In this document: piece by piece, positions 63,666 through 64,000 of the stretch
Position numbering within the stretch: the first letter of the stretch is position 1
Layout: each line of letters starts with the position of its first letter
Source: Deltaproteobacteria bacterium
Lineage (GTDB): Bacteria > Myxococcota_A > Polyangia > JAAYKL01
NCBI GenBank assembly: GCA_028713995.1
Contig: JAQTNF010000004.1
Location: forward strand, 17,563-81,562
Length of the DNA: 64,000 nucleotides
Reading direction: 5' to 3'
The notes under the pieces: model-generated
Databases searched by the model: none
The model's input: the letters and a program-made list of their open reading frames with translations, nothing else
What the model was told of the DNA's origin: nothing
Program-made: the position numbers and the translations under genes

Positions 63666-63985
63666 GAAAACCGACCGATTGCCCTCAACCCATCCAGGAG
63701 CTCCGACGTGTCCATGTCGTTGTCGTGCCAGTACCGCAACAGGATCGCTCGATTCAGGCCCACCCACTCGACCAGCTGGGCGAGGTGGGCCGCCGGGATC
63801 CGAGGCTTGCGCGGCTGCCACAGGACCGCTGGCTCCTCCCCGATCGCGATCACGATCTCGCGGCGCCCGCCCTTGATCCCCTCCGGGTAGGCCCAGATGC
63901 GCGGCCCGTGGCGCGCGCGCCCGCGATGGCCGATCCAGATGCCGTAGGGCAGCCCTGCCACGGGCAGCGTTAGGTTGGCCATCAT
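63662..63985 (-). CDS. Uncharacterised small protein
   Basis: This 107-residue protein starts MMANLTLPVAGLPYGIWIGHRG and contains RIWAYPEGIKGG and a C-terminal helix ILLRYWHDNDMDTSELLDGLRAIG. AGGA precedes the ATG near the window edge. It forms a two-gene operon with the Lys/Arg-rich ORF. I do not recognise the family; high GC and G/C-rich third positions support it being real. Confidence 0.65.
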   Translation of the reverse strand: MMANLTLPVAGLPYGIWIGHRGRARHGPRIWAYPEGIKGGRREIVIAIGEEPAVLWQPRKPRIPAAHLAQLVEWVGLNRAILLRYWHDNDMDTSELLDGLRAIGRFS

Positions 63986-64000
63986 GAACGGATCCTGGCC

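Noticed and set aside
1-64000. CRISPR arrays, rRNA genes, insertion sequences
   Set aside because: No regularly spaced short repeats, rRNA motifs or transposase signatures were seen in either strand.

Overview
The window is high-GC DNA with tightly packed genes on both strands. Several signs suggest a deltaproteobacterium-like organism, probably Myxococcota: high G+C in third codon positions, a secreted protein with long Asp/Thr/Ser repeats and a MYXO-CTERM-like Cys-plus-hydrophobic tail, and a large NERD/UvrD/Wadjet repertoire. No 16S rRNA is present, so this taxonomic guess is inference.

Left part (1-13.1 kb) is core-type chromosome. It holds a partial DUF4260 gene, a low-affinity phosphate uptake operon (DUF47/PhoU-like protein plus two tandem Pit permeases), and an OmpR/PhoB-type response regulator with a hybrid histidine kinase. 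An ammonium channel with an outer-membrane porin-like protein follows, then a lipoate cluster (lipA, lpdA, lipB), a secreted His/Trp-rich protein and tRNA-Asn(GUU).

Middle part (13.2-43.4 kb) is a defence island that starts directly after tRNA-Asn. It holds a PD-(D/E)XK-like protein and a leftward Wadjet-type operon (jetA, jetB, jetC, jetD) extended by a fifth DUF4365/TPR gene. Divergent from it, across a 440-bp region, is a rightward 18.7-kb cluster. That cluster encodes a DISARM DrmD-like SNF2 helicase, a very large adenine-specific methyltransferase with a low-GC mosaic segment, and a small HNH-like protein. It continues with a 2,119-residue DUF1998 helicase carrying a Vsr-like C-terminal domain, a RelE-like/UvrD helicase fusion and two low-GC zinc-binding proteins. 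Four of the seven gene joints overlap by one to four bases, so this looks like one functional unit. It combines DISARM and Druantia features but lacks the full known gene set of either, and it is the best candidate for an undescribed system. A decayed gene fragment closes the island.

Right part (43.5-64 kb) opens with a single 2,212-residue polypeptide that fuses AddB-like and AddA-like halves of a recombination helicase-nuclease, followed by a PD-(D/E)XK nuclease and a small partner. Next come a secreted short-repeat protein, a NERD-UvrD helicase, and a cell-surface pair (SLH-domain lipoprotein with a phospholipase C-like region, and a 1,739-residue multi-repeat exported protein). A WYL regulator is followed by a reading frame interrupted by UGA, a low-GC gene resembling a stand-alone C-terminal domain of RarA/MgsA, and two small overlapping genes at the right edge.

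All domain calls are from reading motifs by eye; no database search was run.
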